From NCBI GenBank assembly GCA_028285415.1, contig JANQPF010000010.1, positions 211,173 to 275,172 on the forward strand: a stretch of 64,000 nt of DNA, read 5' to 3'. The translations under genes were made by a program, and so were the position numbers. Position 1 is the first letter of the stretch. Every line of letters begins with the position of its first letter. Positions 9,936 through 18,011 of this stretch are shown piece after piece. A model generated the notes under the pieces. The model did not search any database and was not told the origin of the DNA. It worked only from the letters and a program-made list of their open reading frames with translations. This DNA comes from Pseudomonadales bacterium. Its GTDB lineage: Bacteria > Pseudomonadota > Gammaproteobacteria > Pseudomonadales > Azotimanducaceae.

Positions 9936-10742
9936 ATGCGACTGGAATTCATTGTCGGCGGTATTGTCGTTGCGTTGTTGATCATCGCAGCCCTCACTTT
10001 CTGGCCGGCGGCCGAGGAAACGCCTGATCCAGCCGATGCGCCGGCCACGGAAGAAGTCGACGTGCCGGACCCGGTGCCGCCCGCGGAACTGCCTGCGGCC
10101 GAGGAGACCGAGCCTGAAGGGCTGTCGGATGCACCGGCCGCGAATGTCGAGGCAGCCGAGCCTGCGGAAGTCCTTCCCGCCCTGGCCATGAGCGATGACT
10201 GGGTGCGCGAAGCGGTAGGCACCTGGCCGGTGCCGGAGCGTTTGCTCGAGCGCGAAGCGTTGCTTGCGCGGCTGGTTGTCGTGCTCGTCAACGCCAGTGA
10301 AGGCGGTGTGCCGCATCGTGAAGTGGCGTCCCTGGTGCCGGCTCAGAGCTTCCGAGCGAGGGAGTATGATGACGACCGCTACGTGCTCGACCCGGCATCC
10401 TATCGACGATATGACGGGTACATGGACGCGCTCGAAGCGGTCCCGCCGGAGGCCCTGGCCGGCTTCATGCGCCGCGCAGAGCCACTCCTCGTCGCCGCGC
10501 TCACCCAGCTTGGTGACGAGCGCAAACCCGAAGTGCTGGTCCGTAGCGCGCTCGCGCGCATCGATGCGCTGCCCGAGCTGCCGTCGCGCATAGAGCTGTT
10601 GCGCCCCGAGGTGATGTATCTTTACGCGGATCCGGCGCTTGAAAGCCTGCCCGCGTTCGAGAAGCAGGTGCTCCGCATCGGGCCCGAAAATCTATCGAGA
10701 TTAGAGCGCTATCTTATTGATTTTTCTCGCCATTATTTCTAG
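9936..10742 (+). CDS. DUF3014 family protein, inner-membrane anchored
   Basis: A 268-aa protein with one N-terminal membrane segment (residues 5-22), then a Pro/Ala/Glu-rich linker (about 25-85) and a folded domain whose wording (PVPERLLEREALLARLVVVLVNASEGGVPHRE split by strands, then PASYRRYDGY) matches DUF3014. The domain has no assigned function. The start is ATG 9936 with AGGAGA at 9923-9928. An open frame extends further upstream, but it is antisense to asnS and not supported. The last 29 bases overlap the 3' end of the convergent acyltransferase gene. Confidence 0.85.
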   Translation: MRLEFIVGGIVVALLIIAALTFWPAAEETPDPADAPATEEVDVPDPVPPAELPAAEETEPEGLSDAPAANVEAAEPAEVLPALAMSDDWVREAVGTWPVPERLLEREALLARLVVVLVNASEGGVPHREVASLVPAQSFRAREYDDDRYVLDPASYRRYDGYMDALEAVPPEALAGFMRRAEPLLVAALTQLGDERKPEVLVRSALARIDALPELPSRIELLRPEVMYLYADPALESLPAFEKQVLRIGPENLSRLERYLIDFSRHYF

Positions 10743-11934
10743 TCGAAACCTCAACTTCACGTAAAGTCTGAAGATCGGTTGAGGCTTTGAACGGGCTATT
10801 GGCCTCGACGTAGGCGATGTCCTGGGAGACGTAGCTGCGTTCGTCGTCGACGAAGCGCGCGACCGCGTCACGGAAGTTTGGGTCGGCAATCCAGTGCGCG
10901 CTGTAGGTGGCCTCCGGCAGGTAACCCCTGGCTACCTTGTGCGCCCCCTGAGCGCCGGCTTCGACTTTTTTCAGTCCGTGGGTGATGGCGAATTCAATCG
11001 CCTGGTAATAGCACACTTCGAAATGCAGGAAACGATGATCCTCGATGCAGCCCCAGTTTCGGCCGAAGAGGGTGTCACCGCCGATGAAGTTGATCGCTCC
11101 GGCAATGTAGTGGCCGTCACGCTTGGCCATGATGAGCAGCACATCCTCGGCCATGACCGTGCCGATCAGGGAGAAAAATTCCCGCGTGAGGTAGGGTGAG
11201 CCCCATTTGCGCGAGCCGGTGTCCATGTAGAAGCGGTAAAACGCATCCCAGTGTGCCTCGCTCAGATCAGCGCCGGTGATCCACTCGATGCTGATGTCAT
11301 TAGCGAGGGCGTCGCGTCGCTCGCGGCGGATGTTCTTGCGTTTCTTCGATGCCAGATCCTCCAGAAAGGCGTCAAAGCTCTCGTAGCCGCCGTTGTGCCA
11401 GTGAAACTGCTGATCCATACGCTGGAGGAAGCCCACGTCGTGAGCGCTTTGCCACTGCTGCTCGGGCATGAAGGTGATGTGGATGGACGAGACTTTGATC
11501 TGCTGCGCAATCTGCATGCAGGCGCCCAGCAGGAGCTTTTCGTGCTCGACGTTGGCTGCGTCGACGGTGAGGAGCCGCGGTCCCGTGGCCGGAGTAAACG
11601 GCACGCTGATCTGCAGCTTGGGATAGTAGTCACCGCCCGCACGATGCCAGGCGTCAGCCCAGCCGTAGTCGAAGACGTACTCACCCTGGGAATGATTCTT
11701 CAGGTACATCGGCACCGCGCCGATCAAATTGCCCTGGTCTTCGACCACAATGTGAAAGGGCTGCCAGCCCGTCTGTGCGGACACGCTGCCGCTTTCTTCC
11801 AGGGCGTGCAGGAATTTGTGTGTCAGAAACGGGTTGTAGGTGCGTGCCGCGTTGCAGCGATCCCAGACGGCAGCATCGACTTCGCCCATGTTGTGCAGAA
11901 TTCTGGCGGTGGTGGCTGCTTTGTCTTCGCTCAA
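10714..11934 (-). CDS. FemAB-like/GNAT-type acyltransferase (DUF482 family)
   Basis: A soluble 406-aa protein of the family often annotated as peptidoglycan biosynthesis protein or GNAT N-acyltransferase (PF04339, FemAB-like). Supporting features are the N-terminal TYNPFLTHKFLHALEESG stretch, the YVFDYGWADAWHRAGGDYYPKLQ motif, the RKNIRRER basic stretch and the C-terminal LFGRNWGC...HFEVCYYQAIEFA core. The true substrate is not established for this family. The start is TTG at 11932-11934 with AGGAAA about 7 bases upstream. Its 3' end overlaps the DUF3014 gene tail-to-tail by 29 bases, an unusually long convergent overlap. Confidence 0.8.
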   Translation of the reverse strand: MSEDKAATTARILHNMGEVDAAVWDRCNAARTYNPFLTHKFLHALEESGSVSAQTGWQPFHIVVEDQGNLIGAVPMYLKNHSQGEYVFDYGWADAWHRAGGDYYPKLQISVPFTPATGPRLLTVDAANVEHEKLLLGACMQIAQQIKVSSIHITFMPEQQWQSAHDVGFLQRMDQQFHWHNGGYESFDAFLEDLASKKRKNIRRERRDALANDISIEWITGADLSEAHWDAFYRFYMDTGSRKWGSPYLTREFFSLIGTVMAEDVLLIMAKRDGHYIAGAINFIGGDTLFGRNWGCIEDHRFLHFEVCYYQAIEFAITHGLKKVEAGAQGAHKVARGYLPEATYSAHWIADPNFRDAVARFVDDERSYVSQDIAYVEANSPFKASTDLQTLREVEVSTRNNGEKNQ

Positions 11935-11995
11935 CGGTGTTTCCTGATAGTGAAGCCTGATTGTAGAGAGGCAAGTCGGCTGCCGCCAATCGGCG

Positions 11996-12457
11996 TCAGA
12001 ACATGCCGAGCTCGATGCCGGCAGCCAGGGTCATGCCGAGCTCCAGGCAGCGCGCCAGCGTCTCCTCGTCCACCTCTCCCTGACAGATGATCGGCTCCTG
12101 TGCTTTCACGAACGGATAGCCGTTGGCGATACGCTCGATGGCGCGCAGCGCGCCCGAGCCATCGTTACCTGCGCTGATCAGCACCGCATAGGGGAGCGGC
12201 TTCAGCTTGCCTTCCACCTCATAGAAGGTGCGGTCGAGAAAGTCCTTCAAAGCGCCGGACATGTAGCCGAAGTTTTCCGGCGTACCGAGCAGCAGCCCGT
12301 CCGCCCAGAGCAAATCGTCCGGCCCGGCGTCACGAGCTTCGAGATAACGTACGTCGACCCCGGTGATGTCTTCGTGAAGAGCTCCGGTGCGTGCCGCTTC
12401 CGCCATGCGGCGGGTGTTGCCGGTCTTGCTGTGGTAGACGATGAGCAGATGCTTCAC
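11996..12457 (-). CDS. Flavodoxin-family (NAD(P)H:FMN) protein
   Basis: A 153-aa single-domain flavodoxin-fold protein expected to bind FMN. The phosphate-binding loop YHSKTGNTRRMAE (residues 8-20) and the second loop GTPENFGYMSGALKDFLDR (about 58-76), which contacts the isoalloxazine ring, are both seen. It may be an electron carrier or a small quinone reductase. The start is GTG at 12455-12457 with no strong ribosome-binding site. It is divergent from the threonine ammonia-lyase gene, with a 12-base palindrome in the 94-base gap. Confidence 0.8.
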   Translation of the reverse strand: MKHLLIVYHSKTGNTRRMAEAARTGALHEDITGVDVRYLEARDAGPDDLLWADGLLLGTPENFGYMSGALKDFLDRTFYEVEGKLKPLPYAVLISAGNDGSGALRAIERIANGYPFVKAQEPIICQGEVDEETLARCLELGMTLAAGIELGMF

Positions 12458-12483
12458 AGTAAGTCTTTAGAACTTGCGGCGCT

Positions 12484-12495
12484 CGAGTATACTCG
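12484..12495. promoter_or_regulatory. 12-base palindrome between divergent genes
   Basis: CGAGTATACTCG is a perfect palindrome flanked by GCGG (12476-12479) and CCGC (12496-12499). It holds a TATACT -10-like hexamer on both strands. It lies between the flavodoxin and threonine ammonia-lyase starts, so it could be a shared promoter or operator. No good -35 is visible on either strand. Confidence 0.35.
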
Positions 12496-12551
12496 CCGCC
12501 CGCACAGGCGGCAGCACAACCCGTCCGCAGGAGGCGTCGCTGGAGGAGATC

Positions 12552-13760
12552 ATGAGCATCACACTTAAAGATGTAAAAGCAGCGCGTGAGCGCCTGGCCG
12601 GGCAGCTCGTGTTGACGCCCTGCGAGCAGTCGCAGACCCTCTCGGCGCAGCTCGGCTGCGAGCTGTTCATCAAGTTCGAGAATCAGCAGTTCACCGCCTC
12701 TTTCAAAGAGCGCGGCGCCCTGAACAGCCTGCTCAAACAGGCTGAGCTCGTGAGCCAGGGGGTGGTGGCGATGTCTGCCGGTAACCACGCGCAGGCGCTG
12801 GCTTATCACGGCACGCGACTGGGGATTCCAACCACCATCGTCATGCCGCGGATCACGCCGAACGCGAAAGTCGAGGCGACGCGCTTGCTCGGCGCCGAGG
12901 TGATTCTGCATGGCAGCCAGTTCGATGAAACGCTGCAGTTCACGAAGTCGCTGGCGCAGGAGAAGGGTCTCTTTCTCGTGCACCCTTTCGATGCCGTTGA
13001 CGTAATCGAAGGGCAGGGCACCGTTGCCCTCGAAATTCTCGAGCAGGTGAGCGATCTCGACGCGGTGGTGGTGCCGATCGGCGGTGGCGGTTTGATCAGC
13101 GGCATCGCCTCCGTCGTCAAAGCGCTGAGTCCGCAAACCCAGGTCATCGGCGTGCAGATGGAGCGATTTCGCGGCGCACATGCGATGTACCACGAAACCG
13201 GCGAGGAGGCGGTGACCCACGGCTCGACGGTTGCGGAGGGCATTGCGGTCAAGGCACCGGGAGAGATTACCGCCCGGCTCATCAAGCAGCTGGTGGACGA
13301 TGTGGTGCTGGTGAGCGAAACGGAAGTTGAGCAGGCGATATTTGATCTCCTGGAGATCGAGAAAACCGTTGCGGAAGGTGCCGGTGCGGCCGGACTTGCG
13401 CTGGTGCGGAAAGAAAAGGCGCGCTTTGCGGGCAAGCGGGTTGCCATGGTCCTCTGCGGCGGCAATATCGACATGATGATCTTGAGCTCCGTGCTGCAGC
13501 GGGGCCTCGTGCGCTCCAACCGCCTGGTGCGCCTGCAGGTGGAAATCCCCGACACGCCGGGTGCGCTCGCAAACCTCACCACGCTGCTCGGGGATCTCGA
13601 CAGCAACATCATGGACATCTATCACCAGCGCGCGTTTGGTGGCTCGTCTGTACGCGCCACGCTGGTGGAGCTGGTATTGCAGATGCGCGGTGAGGAGCAG
13701 CAGGACAACGTCACCCAGGCCCTGGAAGCCCGGGGATACGACGTCCGTCTGGTGGGTTAA
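12552..13760 (+). CDS. ilvA: Threonine ammonia-lyase (catabolic type with ACT-like tail)
   Basis: A PLP enzyme of fold type II that deaminates threonine (and serine) to 2-oxobutyrate. At 402 aa it matches the shorter form with one C-terminal ACT-like domain (TIGR01127 type), not the roughly 510-aa double-ACT biosynthetic IlvA. The Schiff-base lysine is K52 in TASFKERGALN, and the glycine-rich phosphate loop is IGGGGLISGIA. The tail from about residue 325 (VRLQVEIPDTPGALANL) is ACT-like and probably regulatory. The start is ATG 12552 with GGAGGAG upstream. The gene could equally be named tdcB. Its last bases overlap the convergent LLM gene by four. Confidence 0.88.
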   Translation: MSITLKDVKAARERLAGQLVLTPCEQSQTLSAQLGCELFIKFENQQFTASFKERGALNSLLKQAELVSQGVVAMSAGNHAQALAYHGTRLGIPTTIVMPRITPNAKVEATRLLGAEVILHGSQFDETLQFTKSLAQEKGLFLVHPFDAVDVIEGQGTVALEILEQVSDLDAVVVPIGGGGLISGIASVVKALSPQTQVIGVQMERFRGAHAMYHETGEEAVTHGSTVAEGIAVKAPGEITARLIKQLVDDVVLVSETEVEQAIFDLLEIEKTVAEGAGAAGLALVRKEKARFAGKRVAMVLCGGNIDMMILSSVLQRGLVRSNRLVRLQVEIPDTPGALANLTTLLGDLDSNIMDIYHQRAFGGSSVRATLVELVLQMRGEEQQDNVTQALEARGYDVRLVG

Positions 13761-14614
13761 CCCCTGATTGTCTGAGCGAGCTCGGCGTACTTGTCGAGCA
13801 GCGGCAGCACTTTGTCCTCGGCCGCCGGTGGCAGCGTGAAAATGAGGTGGTCGAAACCCTGCTCGATGCGACCCTTGAGCTGGTCGATGTCTCCCGGCGC
13901 GCCGAAGAGCGCCATGTCCAGATCTTCGATCGTGCGGTCCTTCGCCGCGAGCGCTTCGCGCATGCGCTCGAGATTGCCTGAGCCGAGACCGCCGATGGGC
14001 ATCCAGCCTTCAGCGTATTCGGCAACGCGATCGAAAACCCACTTCGAATTGGCGCCGATCCATACCGGCGGCCCGCCTGCCTGCACGGGTTTTGGATACG
14101 ACCAGATTGGATCGAAGTCGACGTGCTCGCCGTGGAACTCGGGCTCGTCTTCGCGCCAGATCTTTTTCATAGCGAGCACTTTCTCGCGCACGACCGCCCA
14201 GCGCTGCGGGAAGTTTGCGCCGTGGTTTTCCATTTCTTCCCGGTTCCAGCCGGCGCCGATGCCAAGCACAAAGCGACCCTCGGAGATCATGTCGAGGGAG
14301 GCGCATTCTTTGGCGAGCGTAATCGGATCGCGCTCGATGACGAGGCAGATGCCCGTGCCGAGACGGATGCGATTGGTGACGGCTGCTGCCGCGCCGAGCG
14401 CCACGAACGGATCATGGGTGTGCCAGTACATCTCCGGGAGATCACCACCCCCCGGGAAAGGCGTGTCGCGTGAGACGGGGATGTGGGTGTGTTCCGGAAA
14501 GAAGAGGCTGTCGAGCCCGCGCTCTTCGACCGCCTGGGCCAACGCCACGGGCTGGATCGAGTAGTCCGTGGGGAACATGGTGACGCCGAATTCCTGGGTG
14601 TCGCGGAATGCCAT
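13757..14614 (-). CDS. LLM-class (luciferase-like) flavin/F420-dependent oxidoreductase
   Basis: A soluble 285-aa TIM-barrel protein of the luciferase-like monooxygenase superfamily (TIGR03619 type). Features are the FFPEHTHIP strand, RIRLGTGICLVIERDP, the ISEGRFVLGIGAGWNREEMENHG stretch and PVWIGANS. Such proteins use FMN or coenzyme F420 to oxidise or reduce small organic substrates; the cofactor cannot be decided here. A second member lies at 43154-44014. The gene is followed 32 bases upstream in the genome order by a crotonase on the same strand, so the two may be cotranscribed (crotonase first). Confidence 0.85.
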   Translation of the reverse strand: MAFRDTQEFGVTMFPTDYSIQPVALAQAVEERGLDSLFFPEHTHIPVSRDTPFPGGGDLPEMYWHTHDPFVALGAAAAVTNRIRLGTGICLVIERDPITLAKECASLDMISEGRFVLGIGAGWNREEMENHGANFPQRWAVVREKVLAMKKIWREDEPEFHGEHVDFDPIWSYPKPVQAGGPPVWIGANSKWVFDRVAEYAEGWMPIGGLGSGNLERMREALAAKDRTIEDLDMALFGAPGDIDQLKGRIEQGFDHLIFTLPPAAEDKVLPLLDKYAELAQTIRG

Positions 14615-14646
14615 AACTAACCTCTCTGTTTGTCGTGTGTTTGTGC

Positions 14647-15417
14647 TTACAGGTCTTCAAAATTGCCGTGACGGCCCTTGCCGTCGGCGAATCGTGCGGC
14701 ACCTTCGCGCGTCTCTCCGGAACGGATGACCTCCAGACCGAGCTCGGTTTCCAGCAGCAGCGCTGCCGGTATGTCTTTGTCCCACTGCTGGTAAGCGGAC
14801 ATGCGGTCATTGCGCATGCAGAGCTGTGGGAACCGGCAGAGCTGCTCCGCCAGCTCGAGCGCGCCGTCCAGTGCCCCGCCGGGTGGCGTCAGCCGGTTGG
14901 CGAGCCCCATCATCCGCGCCTCAGCGCCGCTCACACCGCGGCCGGTGAGAATCAGATCCATGGCATGAGACATGCCGAGCAGGCGTGACAGGCGAACCGT
15001 GCCGCCATCGACGAGGGGGACGCCCCAGCGTCTGCAGTACACGCCGAAAACCGCGTCTTCGGCAGCGACGCGAAGGTCACACCAGACGGCAAGCTCCAGT
15101 CCGCCCGCTACCGCGTGACCTTCAACCGCAGCAATGACCGGCTTCGAAAGGAGCATGCGCGATGGGCCCATGGGTCCGTCACCGGTGCTGCTGATTCGAT
15201 TGCCGTCACCGGTAGCAACCGCTTTGAGATCCGCCCCCGCGCAGAAGGTGCCATCCGCGCCGGTCAGGATGGCCACGCGGCTCTCCTCATCGGCATCGAA
15301 CGTGCGAAACGCCGCTGCCAGTGCTTCTGCGGTTGGCCCGTTGACCGCATTGCGCGCCTGGGGTCGATTGATGGTGACGATGGTCACCTGTCCATGCTGG
15401 CTGACGTCAACGCTCAC
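14647..15417 (-). CDS. Enoyl-CoA hydratase/isomerase family (crotonase) protein
   Basis: A 256-aa crotonase-fold protein. The oxyanion-hole segments are intact: GTFCAGADLKAVA and AAVEGHAVAGGLELAVWCDLRVA. The two catalytic glutamates of true enoyl-CoA hydratases are not in the usual places: the FGxPE segment reads FGVYCRRWG and the later position reads PLVDGGT. It may therefore be an isomerase, a dehalogenase-like or a hydrolase-type crotonase. The start is GTG with GGGGAGAGA upstream. It is divergent from the CMD-family gene and upstream of the LLM gene on the same strand. Confidence 0.87.
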   Translation of the reverse strand: MSVDVSQHGQVTIVTINRPQARNAVNGPTAEALAAAFRTFDADEESRVAILTGADGTFCAGADLKAVATGDGNRISSTGDGPMGPSRMLLSKPVIAAVEGHAVAGGLELAVWCDLRVAAEDAVFGVYCRRWGVPLVDGGTVRLSRLLGMSHAMDLILTGRGVSGAEARMMGLANRLTPPGGALDGALELAEQLCRFPQLCMRNDRMSAYQQWDKDIPAALLLETELGLEVIRSGETREGAARFADGKGRHGNFEDL

Positions 15418-15498
15418 CGTTCTCTCCCCATCTCTTTTTCTGGTTTAGCGGCCGGCAGTATATTACTTTGTCGATGAAGCGAAACATGGGAGGGGAGT

Positions 15499-16053
15499 AT
15501 GCGACTGGATCAGCCAAGAATTGCCGCGTTGGAACAGGACGAGTGGAGTGAAGCGGCACAAGACATCATGCAGCCGTTTGTTAACCAGGGCCGTATCTTC
15601 AACATCTTCAAGACTTTGACCAATCATCCGGATCTCGCGAAGCGTTGGATGGTGTTCGCTAACCACATTCTCGGTAAGTCGACGCTCAGCGCACGCGATC
15701 GTGAGCTCGTGATTCTGCGCATCGGCTATCTTTGCCAGGCAGGTTATGAGTGGGGTCAGCACGTGCTGATAGCGCGAGAAGCCGGTATGTCCGACGAAGA
15801 GATCCGCTCCTGCAAAACAGGCCCGGATACGCAAGGATTGAGTGAGCTCGATCGCCTCCTGCTCACGGCAACCGACGAGCTGCACGCCGATGCGCATGTC
15901 AGCGATGCGACGTGGGCAGGCTTGTCGGAACACTATGATACGCAGCAGATGATGGATCTGGTGTTCACCATCGGGCAGTACAATCTCGTATCGATGGCGC
16001 TCAACAGCTTTGGAGTACAGCCGGATGAGGGTCTGCCCGGATGGGACGTCTAG
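15499..16053 (+). CDS. Carboxymuconolactone decarboxylase (AhpD-like) family protein
   Basis: A 184-aa all-helical protein of the CMD/AhpD superfamily. The core motif reads SARDRELVILRIGYLCQAGYEWGQH, with the second CxxC cysteine of AhpD absent, so a peroxidase role is unlikely. Proteins of this sort often sit in degradation clusters. The start is ATG 15499 behind a strong GGGAGGGGAG. It overlaps the next gene by 13 bases, so the two are coupled. Confidence 0.85.
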   Translation: MRLDQPRIAALEQDEWSEAAQDIMQPFVNQGRIFNIFKTLTNHPDLAKRWMVFANHILGKSTLSARDRELVILRIGYLCQAGYEWGQHVLIAREAGMSDEEIRSCKTGPDTQGLSELDRLLLTATDELHADAHVSDATWAGLSEHYDTQQMMDLVFTIGQYNLVSMALNSFGVQPDEGLPGWDV

Positions 16054-16838
16054 ATAACAAGGTTTCGGTTGTTGTTGGCGGCGGCCAGACACCGGGGAGC
16101 ACCATAGGCAATGGACGCGCCACGGCGCTGCGATTTGCGCAGGAGGGGGCTGAAGTTGTCGTGCTCGACAAGCGCCTCGATTCCGCTCAGGAAACCGTGG
16201 ACATGATTGCTGCGGAAGGCGGCGTGGGGCGTGCAAAGGCCCTCGATGTGACCGACGAGGCACAATGCCGCGACGTGGTAGCCGCTGTCATTGCGGAATC
16301 CGGGCGTATCGACGTGCTGCACAACAACGTGGGTATCGGCACGGGTGACGCCAGCCCCGGTAAAATCGACAGCCACGTCTGGGATGCCATCTTCGATACG
16401 AACGCAAAATCGGTCATGTTCATGTGCAAAGCGGTTCTGCCCCATATGCGGGAAGCAGGCGGGGGCGTGATCACAACCATATCGTCCGTCGCGGCCATTG
16501 CCGCCGCCACCAACATCACCGCTTACAAGGCGTCAAAAGCAGCGCTCAACGCCTACACCCAGGCGTTGGCCATGAGCAACGCCAGGTACGGCATACGGGC
16601 CAACGTGATCATGCCGGGGCTCATGGAAACGCCGATGGCCATCGAGGGATTTGTAGCTGCCGGGCAGGATCGTGAGGCGCTGATCGCACGGCGCAATGCC
16701 GCCGTGCCGCTGGGTGGCAAGATGGGGAGCGGCTGGGACATTGCCAATGCGGCTCTGTTTCTGGCCTCTGACGAAGCGCGTTTCATCACCGGTGTGCTGC
16801 TGCCGGTCGATGGCGGACAGTCGGCCAAAGTGGGTTGA
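16041..16838 (+). CDS. Short-chain dehydrogenase/reductase
   Basis: A 265-aa NAD(P)-dependent SDR. The N-terminal nucleotide loop is GGGQTPGSTIGNGRATA, longer than the usual TGxxxGxG; NNVG stands for NNAG; the catalytic residues are Ser in SSVAAIAA and YKASK (YxxxK). The C-terminus ITGVLLPVDGGQS is typical of FabG-like dehydrogenases. The acidic residue after beta-2 (VVVLDKR) suggests NAD preference. It overlaps the CMD-family gene and is probably part of the same catabolic operon. Substrate unknown. Confidence 0.9.
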   Translation: MGRLDNKVSVVVGGGQTPGSTIGNGRATALRFAQEGAEVVVLDKRLDSAQETVDMIAAEGGVGRAKALDVTDEAQCRDVVAAVIAESGRIDVLHNNVGIGTGDASPGKIDSHVWDAIFDTNAKSVMFMCKAVLPHMREAGGGVITTISSVAAIAAATNITAYKASKAALNAYTQALAMSNARYGIRANVIMPGLMETPMAIEGFVAAGQDREALIARRNAAVPLGGKMGSGWDIANAALFLASDEARFITGVLLPVDGGQSAKVG

Positions 16839-17498
16839 GTGGGCGCAAAATCAGCTGACGAGCACAATCTAACGCGCGTGGGATTGCTTGTTAAACCATT
16901 TGTTGGATTGTTTGATCAGTAACCCCGGGATGTTGTCGGACAAAATTGATTTTCCCACTGGCTGCGGGATCGACGTTTTATAAAAAAATGGGATAAAACA
17001 CCGTTTTTTCAGGACTTTTCGCTATGTAAAAATTACCAGAATCCCCAGATAACAATGTTTTTACAGGTTTTATGTCACTTTGTGTAACATTCGGGTTGAC
17101 TCGCTGGCAGGGTTTGAAAAGAATTGGTGCGTGCATAAGGACATGCGTGATTTGCAGGAACGCCCGTATACAGCCTTCTCCGGTTGACGGGCGGCAAGAA
17201 GGCTTGCAAAGGCCAAATTGCAAAATAGAAGAACAACAAAAGCGCAGATGCGCCCTGCTGAACCTCTCAGAATGGAAGCTAAGTTGTCGTTGGAGTCGCT
17301 GACGTTCTGGAGTAGTGACTCTTGAAATGCCGATGTGGCGTCGCAATCTAAATTGAGACATCGCGTCGATGAGAGTGCCAGTCCTGCGGTTGCAGCTGTG
17401 TCTACACTTCAGATACAGCCGATTCGCAGGAGCGGTGCGGGACGCGGGAATGATCAGCTGCGCGGCAGCGGTCATTGCACAAAGGAGGAACGAGACAG
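16839..17498. other. Gene-free, AT-richer 660-base region
   Basis: No open frame here resembles a protein; the two short frames that exist (one on each strand) have no family wording or codon bias. The first half (about 16870-17150) is clearly more AT-rich than its surroundings, with runs such as TTTTATAAAAAAATGG near 16975 and a TTGACT hexamer at 17096-17101. A hairpin lies at 17172-17204. The last part is the leader of the small membrane protein at 17499. It may hold promoters, a small RNA or the eroded remains of a gene. Confidence 0.6.
17172..17204. other. Nested inverted repeat, possible structured RNA
   Basis: AGCCTTCT (17172-17179) pairs with AGAAGGCT (17197-17204). Inside the loop CCG and CGG can pair around GTTGA. 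TTGCAAA occurs at the right edge and again about 15 bases later. A TTGACT/AAGAAT pair lies about 70 bases upstream as a weak plus-strand promoter. A small RNA is possible but not shown. Confidence 0.25.
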
Positions 17499-17918
17499 AT
17501 GCGAATGATCAGTGCAATTATCGGCTGTATCCTGTTGGCTTTTGCGGTCCTGCACGCGTTCCTCCCCTATAGCTCCTCCTTTATTTATATCTATGGCGCC
17601 GGCGCGCTGCTGGCTTTCATCACCGTCAAACCCGGCCGTCTGGGGATCAACACCGCAAGGTTCTTTGCGCTTTGTACAACCGCGGTGATGTTTTTCTACT
17701 TCGCCGGCTTTTTCAAAATGGCGCCGTACTTCACGGAAACCTGGTACAAGACCGGTGCCGCCCTGGAAGGTGTGGGCATGCTCCTGTCCGCGTTTCTGAT
17801 GATCCCGATTCTGTCCTGCTACAGCTGCCTGCTGAAAGCTGAAGGCTGTGAACACTTCAAGCAGAGCAAGCGCCCTGCCTTTTTCCGCGTTCCGGAAGAC
17901 ATTCAACAGAACCCCTGA
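17499..17918 (+). CDS. Small polytopic membrane protein, unknown function
   Basis: I do not recognise this 139-aa protein. Four hydrophobic segments are visible at about residues 5-22, 26-42, 52-71 and 82-105, with a short charged tail. The CYSC motif near residue 107 and another Cys at about 116 might bind metal or form disulfides, but that is inference. The start is ATG 17499, set by an unusually strong AAAGGAGG at 17481-17488. It follows the gene-free region, so it probably has its own promoter. A weak GGCCG/CGGCC hairpin (17921-17938) follows the stop. Confidence 0.75.
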   Translation: MRMISAIIGCILLAFAVLHAFLPYSSSFIYIYGAGALLAFITVKPGRLGINTARFFALCTTAVMFFYFAGFFKMAPYFTETWYKTGAALEGVGMLLSAFLMIPILSCYSCLLKAEGCEHFKQSKRPAFFRVPEDIQQNP

Positions 17919-17982
17919 TTGGCCGTTACTTCCCGGCCTGGCCGTTTGGGCTGTCAACCGATAGCCGCCTGACTCGTTCTTA

Positions 17983-18004
17983 TTCCTACACCTTGATGTA
18001 GGAA
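17983..18004 (+). promoter_or_regulatory. Hairpin over the ribosome-binding region of the lipoprotein gene
   Basis: TTCCTACA (17983-17990) and TGTAGGAA (17997-18004) are perfect 8-base arms around the loop CCTTGA. The right arm contains the purine-rich AGGAA that would serve as ribosome-binding site for the ATG at 18012, seven bases on. It could be a translational on/off hairpin or a protein operator. Confidence 0.45.
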
Positions 18005-18011
18005 CAGAACC

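Noticed and set aside
12330..13625. Long minus-strand open frame (431 aa) opposite threonine ammonia-lyase
   Set aside because: It is antisense to a well-supported gene, arginine/histidine-rich and without family wording; such frames are common in GC-rich DNA.
16978..17475. Minus-strand frame of 165 aa in the gene-free region
   Set aside because: No family wording, no ribosome-binding site and composition unlike the coding regions; retained only as part of the gene-free feature.
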